Source of the DNA: Amphritea sp.
GTDB lineage: Bacteria > Pseudomonadota > Gammaproteobacteria > Pseudomonadales > Balneatricaceae
Assembly (NCBI GenBank): GCA_018067325.1
Contig: JAGPUU010000382.1
Location: 1-9,161, forward strand
Length of the DNA stretch: 9,161 bases
Reading direction: 5' to 3'
Part shown: positions 1 to 5,394 of the stretch, in pieces
How positions within the stretch are numbered: position 1 is the stretch's first letter
Layout of the letters: every line of letters starts with the position of its first letter
Notes under the pieces: model-generated
What the model was told of the DNA's origin: nothing
The model's input: only the letters and a program-made list of their open reading frames with translations
The model's database searches: none
Position numbers and translations under genes: made by a program

Positions 1-193
1 ATTCCATCCAACTGGCTGTATCTGGGGTCGTCGATAACGGATACCCAATCAGCTCAAGATACTTAAAATTCACATGACAGATTTTCTGAGCACTCAAGTC
101 AGTAGCCTGGTGCTCTTCGAAAGATATCACCAGGGCCGCGATCGGCAAATGATCCAAAAAACTGTAAAACCTTTCTAAATCACTGTTAACCAA
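1..193 (-). CDS. PAS-domain sensory protein, N-terminal part (cut by window edge)
   Basis: The minus strand is open from a TTG at 193-191 to the window edge, giving 64 complete codons. The product begins MVNSDLERFY and contains FLDHLPIAALVIS, then CHVNFKYLELIGYP and a TTPDTASWME stretch. This is the usual pattern at the start of a PAS fold (short helix with LP, a beta strand, then N-x-x-F/Y-x-x-L-x-GY), as in sensor histidine kinases and diguanylate cyclases. The output domain lies outside the window, so signal and function are unknown. The TTG is chosen because a TGA (199-197) lies two codons upstream in frame; GGGG at 203-206 sits about 9 nt before it and could serve as ribosome binding site. 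The same frame upstream of the TGA is open back to an ATG at 256, so the gene may instead have lost its N-terminus to a nonsense change. Confidence 0.6.
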   Translation of the reverse strand, partial: MVNSDLERFYSFLDHLPIAALVISFEEHQATDLSAQKICHVNFKYLELIGYPLSTTPDTASWME

Positions 194-196
194 GTA

Positions 197-256
197 TCAA
201 ATCCCCAGACTAATCATCAAAAAAAGCACCGATATCATATGTAAACGCTCTTTCAT
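197..256 (-). other. 19-codon hydrophobic ORF in frame with the PAS gene, ended by TGA
   Basis: The ORF reads MKERLHMISVLFLMISLGI and then TGA. Its ATG overlaps the TAA of the hydrolase-OsmC gene by one base (TAATG), and GGAG at 262-265 lies 5 nt before the ATG, so initiation looks good and translationally coupled. The peptide has two basic residues in its first four, then a run of about 13 hydrophobic residues, like an N-terminal membrane anchor. It is in the same frame as the PAS protein. It could be the severed N-terminus of that protein (a TGG to TGA change would explain it), or a small leader or membrane peptide of its own. The sequence alone cannot decide. Confidence 0.4.
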
Positions 257-1473
257 TAAAGCTCCAGAGTCGTTTTTATATCAATTTCACCTTCCAGCGT
301 TCGGTGCACCGGACAACGATCGGCTATCTCTAATAACCGCTGTTGCTGCTCAGGCGTTAGGTTACCTGTAAACGTTATATGCCTTAGAAACTGGTCGATT
401 TTACCATTTCCTTGCTCACAACTGGCACAATCTTGTGCGTGCACTTTAGTATGACTGACATCAACCTGCACATGCTCCAAAGGAATCTTCTTCTGCCGTG
501 CATACATTCTGATAGTCATTGAGGTACAAGCCCCAAGTCCGGCTGCAACAAGTTGGTAAGGAGTAGGCCCCAGATAGTTCCCGCCAAAACCCGCAGGCTC
601 ATCGGCGACCAGATGATGCCCCGCTGCACTGATATCCTGAGTAAAGCTAGCAGAATCAGCCTCAGACACCCTGGTTACGCCTTCCGGTGCGCTCATCTGC
701 TTAGGCAATACCTGAACATCAATGTATCGCTGCGCCCAGGTTGAGATCACCTCTGCTGCATAATCAGCATCCTCAAACCGGCTCAACAGGTGGTCAGCGG
801 AATCCAGTGTAACGAAGCTCTTTGGGTGCTTTGCCATCTGAAATAGTTGAGCAGCATTCGCCAGGTCAACCGTCTCATCCAGAGGCGCATGCATCACCAG
901 CAATGCTTTACGCAGACCTGTCACCGCCTGTTCCAGCGAAACAGCCGATATATCCTCAATGAACTGGCGTTTAATCGTAAATGCACGACCTGCCAGACTT
1001 ACATCGGCCTCACCTTCGGTGCATATTTCATCGATCTGATCACCAAAGTTATGCAGCACATGTTTAGGATCAGCCGGTGCACCTATCGTCACTACTGCCT
1101 TCGTTTCTGGCACCTGACCGGCCATCGCGAGCACTGCGGCACCGCCGAGTGAATGTCCAATTAGCAACTGGGGGGCAGAGTAATGTTCCCGCAGAAAGCT
1201 CACCGCCTCGAGCAGATCCTGCATATTGGAACTGAAGCCAGTATTGGCAAACTCTCCCTGTGAGTGACCCAGTCCGGTAAAATCAAAGCGCAGCACCGCG
1301 ATACCTAAAGACGCTAGGCGTTGCGCTATCCGCTTCGCAGCCTGAATATCCTTAGAGCAGGTAAAACAATGAGCAAACAAAGCATATGCCGCAGGCTTAC
1401 CTACGGGCAAGTCTAGCCGTGCTGCCAGCAATGATCCATCATGCCCCGTAAACTCTAAACGCTCAGTTTTCAT
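256..1473 (-). CDS. Bifunctional alpha/beta hydrolase / OsmC-family protein
   Basis: A 405-residue two-domain protein. Residues 1 to about 255 are a serine alpha/beta hydrolase: HCFT near 35-38 (oxyanion region), nucleophile elbow GHSLGG with Ser108, likely acid Asp199 in HAPLDE and His228 in SADHLL. Residues about 265-405 are an OsmC/Ohr-type domain with the two conserved cysteines, Cys316 in GLGACTS and Cys387 in DRCPVHRTL. In that family these reduce organic or fatty-acid hydroperoxides through a thiol cycle. The fusion is a known arrangement in proteobacteria; it suggests hydrolysis of an ester coupled to reduction of a peroxide, but the substrate is unknown. There is no signal peptide, so it is cytoplasmic. 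The ATG at 1473 has GGAG 7 nt upstream. The repeat pair ends about 37 bp upstream of this start, so the promoter must lie in or next to the repeat. The gene is coupled to the ORF below it. Confidence 0.93.
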   Translation of the reverse strand: MKTERLEFTGHDGSLLAARLDLPVGKPAAYALFAHCFTCSKDIQAAKRIAQRLASLGIAVLRFDFTGLGHSQGEFANTGFSSNMQDLLEAVSFLREHYSAPQLLIGHSLGGAAVLAMAGQVPETKAVVTIGAPADPKHVLHNFGDQIDEICTEGEADVSLAGRAFTIKRQFIEDISAVSLEQAVTGLRKALLVMHAPLDETVDLANAAQLFQMAKHPKSFVTLDSADHLLSRFEDADYAAEVISTWAQRYIDVQVLPKQMSAPEGVTRVSEADSASFTQDISAAGHHLVADEPAGFGGNYLGPTPYQLVAAGLGACTSMTIRMYARQKKIPLEHVQVDVSHTKVHAQDCASCEQGNGKIDQFLRHITFTGNLTPEQQQRLLEIADRCPVHRTLEGEIDIKTTLEL

Positions 1474-1509
1474 AACATTGCTCCAGCTCTGATTTACTAA
1501 CGAGTATCA

Positions 1510-1738
1510 ATCAGATATAGAAATCTAGCTATTAGATTTTCTCTATAAGGGGGATAGCTTATTAGAACGTCGCTTCGCGACTTGCTAGTCGTTAGATCGT
1601 TGAACTTCATCCCGCTAGCTAGAAAAATCAAAAAAGGCCCTAGAGTTTCCCCATAGAGCCTTTCTGTAATCTAGTCTTTTTCTAGCCACGAGCAAGTCGC
1701 GAAGTGACATCTAGCTAGCGGCGAAGCCGCGGTCTGCC
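1510..1738. repeat. CTAG-rich palindromic repeat, copy 1
   Basis: A 229-bp noncoding unit repeated at 1751-1968 with roughly 90% identity by eye. From left to right it holds an AAATCTA/TAGATTT inverted repeat (1521-1539), an 18-bp arm (1569-1586) that pairs with 1691-1708 with one mismatch, a perfect 10-bp arm GCTAGAAAAA (1618-1627) pairing with 1677-1686, and an inner stem 1633-1640 / 1656-1663. A 5-bp hairpin GCGGC-GAA-GCCGC lies at 1718-1730. Nested pairing makes most of the unit one large potential cruciform or RNA stem. CTAG occurs nine times. No ORF of note was seen. It resembles a REP/BIME-type or MITE-like nonautonomous element; the family was not recognised by name. Confidence 0.9.
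1630..1663 (-). terminator. Terminator-like hairpin in repeat copy 1 (minus strand)
   Basis: Read on the minus strand, AAAGGCTC (1663-1656) can pair with GGGCCTTT (1640-1633) across a 15-nt loop. One U-G wobble is needed, and the 3' arm runs straight into six T (1635-1630). On the plus strand the same position would be a C-A mismatch and no T run follows. The structure therefore suits transcripts coming from slyD. The long loop makes it a moderate terminator candidate. Confidence 0.5.
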
Positions 1739-1750
1739 CTTAAAACCCAG

Positions 1751-1968
1751 ATCAGATATAGGAAATTAGCTATTACATTTTCTCTAATAAGGGGGATAGC
1801 TTACTAGAACATCACTAGTCGTTAGATCGCTGAACTTCATCCCGCTAGCTAGAAAAATCAAAAAAGGCTCCAAGATTTCCCCATAGAGCCTTTCTGCAAT
1901 CTAATCTTTTTCTAGCCACGAGCAAGTCGCGAAGCGACGTCTAGCTAGCGGCGAAGCCGCGGTCTGCC
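1751..1968. repeat. CTAG-rich palindromic repeat, copy 2
   Basis: A 218-bp second copy in direct orientation, 12 bp after copy 1. It begins with the same ATCAGATATAG and ends with the same GCGGTCTGCC. Relative to copy 1 it lacks 12 bp in the left long arm (after ACTAGAAC near 1809), so the outer stem cannot form inside this copy, and it has one extra A near 1787. The inner 10-bp stem (1848-1857 / 1907-1916) and the 8-bp stem (1863-1870 / 1886-1893) are both perfect. Two GAA-loop hairpins lie at the right end: GTCGC-GAA-GCGAC (1926-1938) and GCGGC-GAA-GCCGC (1948-1960). CTAG occurs seven times. The right end lies about 20 bp beyond the slyD stop codon. Confidence 0.9.
1860..1893 (-). terminator. 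Terminator-like hairpin in repeat copy 2 (minus strand)
   Basis: On the minus strand AAAGGCTC (1893-1886) pairs perfectly with GAGCCTTT (1870-1863) over a 15-nt loop and is followed by TTTTTT then GATTTTT. An outer perfect 10-bp stem (1916-1907 with 1857-1848) encloses it. It is the first such structure met by transcription leaving slyD, about 100 nt past the stop codon, and could end the slyD message. Confidence 0.55.
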
Positions 1969-1995
1969 ACTAAATCGCCGGAGGCGCTTTAGTGG
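1967..1995 (-). terminator. Strong hairpin overlapping the slyD stop codon
   Basis: CCACTAAA (1967-1974) and TTTAGTGG (1988-1995) are perfect inverted repeats enclosing a second stem CGCC/GGCG with a GGA loop, with one T/C mismatch between the two stems. The slyD TAA (1991-1989) lies in the arm. No T run follows on the minus strand, because the repeat begins there. It may protect the 3' end of the message or be a terminator whose T tract was displaced by the repeat. Confidence 0.4.
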
Positions 1996-2471
1996 TGATG
2001 CCCACCTTCACCGTGGGCGTGCCCATGAGCAACCTCTTCACCGGTAGCGTCACGGGAATCGATAATCTCTATATCAAAGGTCAGCACTTTTCCGGCCAGC
2101 GGGTGATTATTGTCTACCGTCACCATAAACTTACCCACTTTAACTACTTTTACCTGTCGCTGTCCCTGATCGGTATGCACTGTACCGACCATGCCGGACT
2201 TCCATTTCTTAGCTCCTTGCAGATGCTTTACAGGAATACGCTGTTCGCAATCAGGTAAAAACTCACCGTAGGCATCTTTTGGCTCCAGAGTTACGGAGAA
2301 CGTATCGCCAACCGCTTTACCTTCCATCGCCTGTTCCAGACCCGTAATCATATTATTGTGACCATGCAGGTAAGCCATAGGAGAACCACCCCGGGTGGTT
2401 TCTTCAACGCTATTATCCGCATCGGTCAGGTTGTAATGAAACTGAACAACTTTATCTTTTGTAACGCTCAT
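1989..2471 (-). CDS. slyD: FKBP-type peptidyl-prolyl isomerase, SlyD-like
   Basis: A 160-residue cytoplasmic protein of the SlyD branch of FKBPs: prolyl cis-trans isomerase, folding chaperone and nickel metallochaperone. The split FKBP domain covers about 1-67 and 121-140, with the family hallmarks PMAYLHGHNNMITGLEQAM and GDTFSVTLEPKDAYGE. The chaperone (insert-in-flap) domain lies at about 68-120, followed by NNHPLAGKVLTFDIEI. The C-terminus is short and metal-binding: six of the last twelve residues are His (HGHAHGEGGHHH). It lacks the long Cys/His tail of E. coli SlyD, so it could equally be named a SlyD-like FKBP. The ATG has AAGGAA at 2477-2482 upstream. A TATAAT box lies about 60 bp before the start, inside the end of the Gre-like gene, so it can be transcribed alone. 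Confidence 0.92.
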   Translation of the reverse strand: MSVTKDKVVQFHYNLTDADNSVEETTRGGSPMAYLHGHNNMITGLEQAMEGKAVGDTFSVTLEPKDAYGEFLPDCEQRIPVKHLQGAKKWKSGMVGTVHTDQGQRQVKVVKVGKFMVTVDNNHPLAGKVLTFDIEIIDSRDATGEEVAHGHAHGEGGHHH

Positions 2472-2530
2472 TGCTATTCCTTAATGGCTTAAGGGCTGCA
2501 GTTATGCCCCTTTAAAAACGATTGCTGTAG

Positions 2531-2536
2531 ATTATA
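2531..2536 (-). promoter_or_regulatory. Consensus -10 box for slyD
   Basis: Minus-strand TATAAT, a perfect sigma-70 -10 hexamer, lies just after the stop codon of the Gre-like gene and 60 bp before the slyD ATG. At 16-18 bp spacing the -35 candidates (such as TTACTG) match poorly, so an activator or an unusually strong -10 would be needed. A perfect 10-bp palindrome ATCAGCTGAT at 2541-2550 lies in the spacer and could be an operator. A weak inverted repeat (AAGGG/CCCTT) lies in the leader. Confidence 0.5.
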
Positions 2537-2541
2537 CGTCA

Positions 2542-3012
2542 TCAGCTGATATCAGTAATCTCAAATTCACCCTGCGGCAACATCACCACATCCCCTGAAT
2601 ACCGACCGATCAACGCCTTGCCGATGGGAGCTTCAGGAGTAACAAAGATAACGGTATAAGAACCAAGACCAACCTGAATACCTCCTCCTGCAGGGCCAAT
2701 AAACAGATGTTTCAACGTCCCATCTGCTGCCTCCAGAGTGACTAGTGCGGAAAGGCCTACCGCTGAATCTTCAGTAAATTTTCTCAACGGCATGCCTCTA
2801 TAGGTCGCTATATCGATCTCCAACGCCTCAACCCGTTTAGACTGACCATGGGCCAGATAAGAGGCTTCCAGCCCTAAGGTATCATACTTATTTTCAGCCA
2901 CATTCTCTTCATGTGTCGCGGTCTCGCGGGCTTCGTTTGCCGCCGCAATATTAGTTTCAAGGTCCGCCTGAAGTTTACTTATGACTTGTGCTATCAGTTG
3001 TTTCTTATCCAT
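2542..3012 (-). CDS. GreA/GreB-family transcription factor with divergent coiled-coil tip
   Basis: A 156-residue protein. Residues 1-72 are predicted helical (coiled coil) and contain THEENVAENKYDTLGLEASYLA. Residues about 85-155 are the FKBP-like Gre C-terminal domain, with GPAGGGIQV, TPEAPIGKALIGRYSGDVV and an EFEITDI end like that of GreA (SPIARGLIGKEEDDVV). Gre factors enter the RNA polymerase secondary channel and stimulate cleavage of backtracked RNA through acidic residues at the coiled-coil tip. Aligning EARE-HGDLKEN of GreA with EARE-TATHEEN here, the first acidic residue (Asp41 of GreA) is Thr33, while the Glu is kept (Glu36). Cleavage activity is therefore doubtful. The family is widespread and sometimes labelled simply GreAB. 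The ATG has GAGG at 3016-3019. The gene is divergent from ybiT across 136 bp in which no convincing -35/-10 pair was found on either strand. Confidence 0.85.
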   Translation of the reverse strand: MDKKQLIAQVISKLQADLETNIAAANEARETATHEENVAENKYDTLGLEASYLAHGQSKRVEALEIDIATYRGMPLRKFTEDSAVGLSALVTLEAADGTLKHLFIGPAGGGIQVGLGSYTVIFVTPEAPIGKALIGRYSGDVVMLPQGEFEITDIS

Positions 3013-3148
3013 ATACCTCGCCCATTTCGCAACAGTATCTCTGTTAAATAATGAAAAAGAAACACTCTATTCACACACTTTAACGGTGATCTGTGGGACA
3101 ATATGCCGCTTAATTTTCACTCAACGTTAAGACTGATGGATTCCTGTT

Positions 3149-4744
3149 TTGCTAACTACCGCTAATATCACTATGCAGTTTGGTGCCAAGCCACTGTTCG
3201 AAAATATCTCCGTAAAATTTGGTGAGGGGAACCGCTACGGCCTGATCGGCGCGAACGGCTGTGGTAAATCTACCCTGATGAAGATTCTAGGTCGTGATCT
3301 GGAAGCTTCCGCTGGCACCTTCTCCAAAGACCCAAACGAGCGCATCGGTAAGCTGCGCCAGGATCAGTTTGCCTTTGAAGAATTCAACGTAATCGATACG
3401 GTGATCATGGGCCATGCAGAGCTCTGGAAGATAAAGCAGGAACGAGATCGCATCTACTCACTGCCTGATATGAGTGAAGAAGAGGGTCTTCAAGTCGCTG
3501 AGTTGGAAGTCGAATTCGCAGAACTGGATGGCTACACCGCTGAGTCCCGTGCGGGCGAGCTATTGCTCGGTCTGGATATTCCGATTGAACAGCATTTTGG
3601 CCTGATGAGCGAAGTTGCTCCCGGTTGGAAGTTGCGGGTATTACTGGCCCAGGCGTTGTTTGCAGATCCTGACATTCTGCTATTGGACGAGCCGACCAAC
3701 AACCTGGATATCAACACTATCCGCTGGCTGGAAGGCGTGTTGAACGATCGTAACAGCACCATGATAATCATCTCCCACGACCGTCACTTCCTGAACGCGG
3801 TTTGTACCCATATGGCTGATCTGGACTACGGCGAACTACGGCTTTATCCGGGTAACTATGATGATTATATGATCGCCTCTACTGCACTGCAGGAGCGCCT
3901 GCAGTCAGAGAACTCGAAGAAGAAAGCCCAGATCGCTGAACTGCGCAGCTTCGTAAGCCGCTTCTCAGCAAACGCTTCCAAAGCTAAGCAAGCAACATCC
4001 CGCGCCCGACGGATTGAGAAGATCGAGCTGAATGATATTAAGCCATCCAGCCGTCAGAGCCCCTATATCCGCTTTGATCAGGAGAAGAAACTCCATCGTC
4101 TGGCGCTAGAAGTTGAAAATCTGAACAAAAGTTTCGACACTGAACCTCTGATTAAAGACCTCAGCCTGATGATTGAAGTGGGCGAACGCATCGCCATTAT
4201 CGGCCCTAACGGTATCGGCAAGACGACCCTTTTACGCAGTCTGTTTGGTGATCTTGAACTTGATAGCGGCGAAGTTAAATGGTCTGAAAACAGCAATATT
4301 GGTTATTACGCTCAGGATCACGCACACGAATTTTCTGAAGATATGAATCTGTTTGACTGGATGGCCCAATGGACCAAGTCCGGCGCCGATGAGCAGGTTA
4401 TCCGTGGCTCTCTTGGCCGTATGCTATTCTCACAAAACGAGATCAAGAAATCTGTTCAGGTACTTTCCGGTGGCGAGAAAGGCCGGATGTTACTAGGCAA
4501 ACTGATTCTGCAACAGCCTAATATCCTGTTGATGGATGAGCCGACTAACCATATGGATATGGAATCGATTGAAGCCCTTAACCTGGCATTGGAAAACTTC
4601 GAAGGCTCACTGATCTTCGTCAGCCATGACCGAGAATTTGTCTCCTCCCTGGCAACCCGAGTTATCGAGCTGAATGAAAACGGCCTGACCGATTTCCGGG
4701 GTGGCTACGAAGAGTATTTGAAGAAACAGGGTATTGTCGGCTGA
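3149..4744 (+). CDS. ybiT: ABC-F family ATPase YbiT
   Basis: A 531-residue soluble ABC-F protein with two nucleotide-binding domains and no membrane segments. ABC-F proteins act on the ribosome (EttA, Uup and YbiT types). NBD1: Walker [10 protein letters not shown] (34-42), degenerate signature SEVAPGWK (154-161), Walker B LLLDEP (177-182). The charged linker spans about 240-310 and contains [22 protein letters not shown]2: Walker [10 protein letters not shown] (342-350), signature LSGGE (439-443), Walker B LLMDEP (460-465). It matches E. coli YbiT along its length as I remember that sequence. The start is TTG at 3149: homologues begin at this point (MLxxxNxTMQF), the nearest upstream ATG (3136) is out of frame, and starting at the next in-frame ATG (3173) would remove the first beta strand. 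The ribosome binding site is weak, which together with TTG suggests modest expression. Confidence 0.95.
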   Translation: MLTTANITMQFGAKPLFENISVKFGEGNRYGLIGANGCGKSTLMKILGRDLEASAGTFSKDPNERIGKLRQDQFAFEEFNVIDTVIMGHAELWKIKQERDRIYSLPDMSEEEGLQVAELEVEFAELDGYTAESRAGELLLGLDIPIEQHFGLMSEVAPGWKLRVLLAQALFADPDILLLDEPTNNLDINTIRWLEGVLNDRNSTMIIISHDRHFLNAVCTHMADLDYGELRLYPGNYDDYMIASTALQERLQSENSKKKAQIAELRSFVSRFSANASKAKQATSRARRIEKIELNDIKPSSRQSPYIRFDQEKKLHRLALEVENLNKSFDTEPLIKDLSLMIEVGERIAIIGPNGIGKTTLLRSLFGDLELDSGEVKWSENSNIGYYAQDHAHEFSEDMNLFDWMAQWTKSGADEQVIRGSLGRMLFSQNEIKKSVQVLSGGEKGRMLLGKLILQQPNILLMDEPTNHMDMESIEALNLALENFEGSLIFVSHDREFVSSLATRVIELNENGLTDFRGGYEEYLKKQGIVG

Positions 4745-4766
4745 TACAGCCCTCTGTTTTATTACT

Positions 4767-4791
4767 AAAGCCAGCATCCGCTGGCTTTTTT
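4767..4791 (+). terminator. Rho-independent terminator of ybiT
   Basis: A perfect 9-bp stem AAAGCCAGC / GCTGGCTTT with an ATCC loop, followed by further T residues (TTT then ATTG). It starts 23 bp after the ybiT stop codon. The remaining 194 bp up to the next gene hold no clear feature beyond a possible AT-rich promoter around 4840-4860 without a convincing -35. Confidence 0.9.
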
Positions 4792-4985
4792 ATTGTTTAT
4801 AGCTCCCGACCGCCACATCCGCTCGTTTCGACTACACTGTAAAAATCAATTAATTGAACGCAGATTGAATCAACCGATTCAGATCTGAAACCCACACCAA
4901 CTTACAGCCACATAGCGGAACAATAACGCAACTCACCAGCGGTCGCCCTGCTCGCGACCAGAGCATTAAAACAGAGGTCACTATT

Positions 4986-5393
4986 ATGTTATTACAGAAT
5001 ATACTCAGGCAGACATGGATAGGCCGACTAGTCATCACCTTACTGCTAGTGATGAGTTTCCAGAGCCTCACCTTGAATGCTGCGATGATAACCACGGACA
5101 GCATTATCCAGACAGAAAACCAGCAATATACTAAAAGCGATCTGATACAAAAGCTGGAGTCGGCCGAACTGCAACAACAACTGGTTGATATGGGGGTTGA
5201 TACACAAGAACTACAACAGCGAATTGCCAGCCTGACACCGGACGAGATCAGTCAGCTGAATGCGAATCTAGCTTCCCAGCCGGCTGGTGAAGGAGTACTA
5301 GGGCTGGTCGGCCTGGTTTTTGTCGTCTTCGTCATCACTGATATGCTTTGCGCCACTAACCTATTCAGTTTTGTTCGCTGCATTAATCGTTAA
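4986..5393 (+). CDS. PA2779-family small membrane protein
   Basis: A 135-residue protein. Residues 1-33 form a signal peptide or membrane anchor (RLVITLLLVMSFQSLTLNAA), followed by MITTDSIIQ, an alpha-helical Gln-rich region at about 45-95 (LQQQLVDMGVDTQELQQRI, LTPDEISQLNANL), a short Gly stretch (PAGEG, 99-103) and a C-terminal membrane segment at about 104-122 ending LFSFVRC. This order matches the uncharacterised family named after Pseudomonas PA2779, found beside a PA2778-type cysteine peptidase, as here. After signal cleavage the helical part should face the periplasm with the C-terminal helix in the inner membrane. The ATG at 4986 follows AGAGG at about 4971-4976. The stop lies one base before the preferred start of the next gene. 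Function is unknown; it may be a partner or substrate of the peptidase. Confidence 0.85.
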   Translation: MLLQNILRQTWIGRLVITLLLVMSFQSLTLNAAMITTDSIIQTENQQYTKSDLIQKLESAELQQQLVDMGVDTQELQQRIASLTPDEISQLNANLASQPAGEGVLGLVGLVFVVFVITDMLCATNLFSFVRCINR

Positions 5394-5394
5394 A

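Noticed and set aside
197..199. TGA read as selenocysteine
   Set aside because: The codon falls at the end of a hydrophobic segment ahead of a PAS domain, not in a redox active site, and no evident SECIS hairpin follows. Nonsense change or a downstream start is simpler.
553..1152. Plus-strand ORFs of 63 and 101 codons
   Set aside because: They lie antisense inside the hydrolase-OsmC gene, whose catalytic motifs are intact, and their translations show no recognisable fold or ribosome binding site.
1510..1968. CRISPR array or tandem minisatellite
   Set aside because: There are only two long units, with no short repeats and regular spacers and no cas genes; the internal order is of nested palindromes.
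1992..2258. Plus-strand 88-codon ORF
   Set aside because: It is antisense to slyD; its composition simply mirrors that gene.
3013..3148. Divergent promoters between the Gre-like gene and ybiT
   Set aside because: Promoters must exist here, but candidate boxes such as TTTAAC with TATGCC match the consensus poorly, so no specific site is claimed.
4850..5104. Minus-strand 84-codon ORF before the PA2779-type gene
   Set aside because: It overlaps the start of a better-supported gene on the other strand and has no recognisable domain.
5320..5394. N-terminal extension of the peptidase from TTG 5320
   Set aside because: It overlaps the coding end of the PA2779-type gene in another frame, and would place about 50 residues before the lipobox cysteine, too long for a lipoprotein signal.
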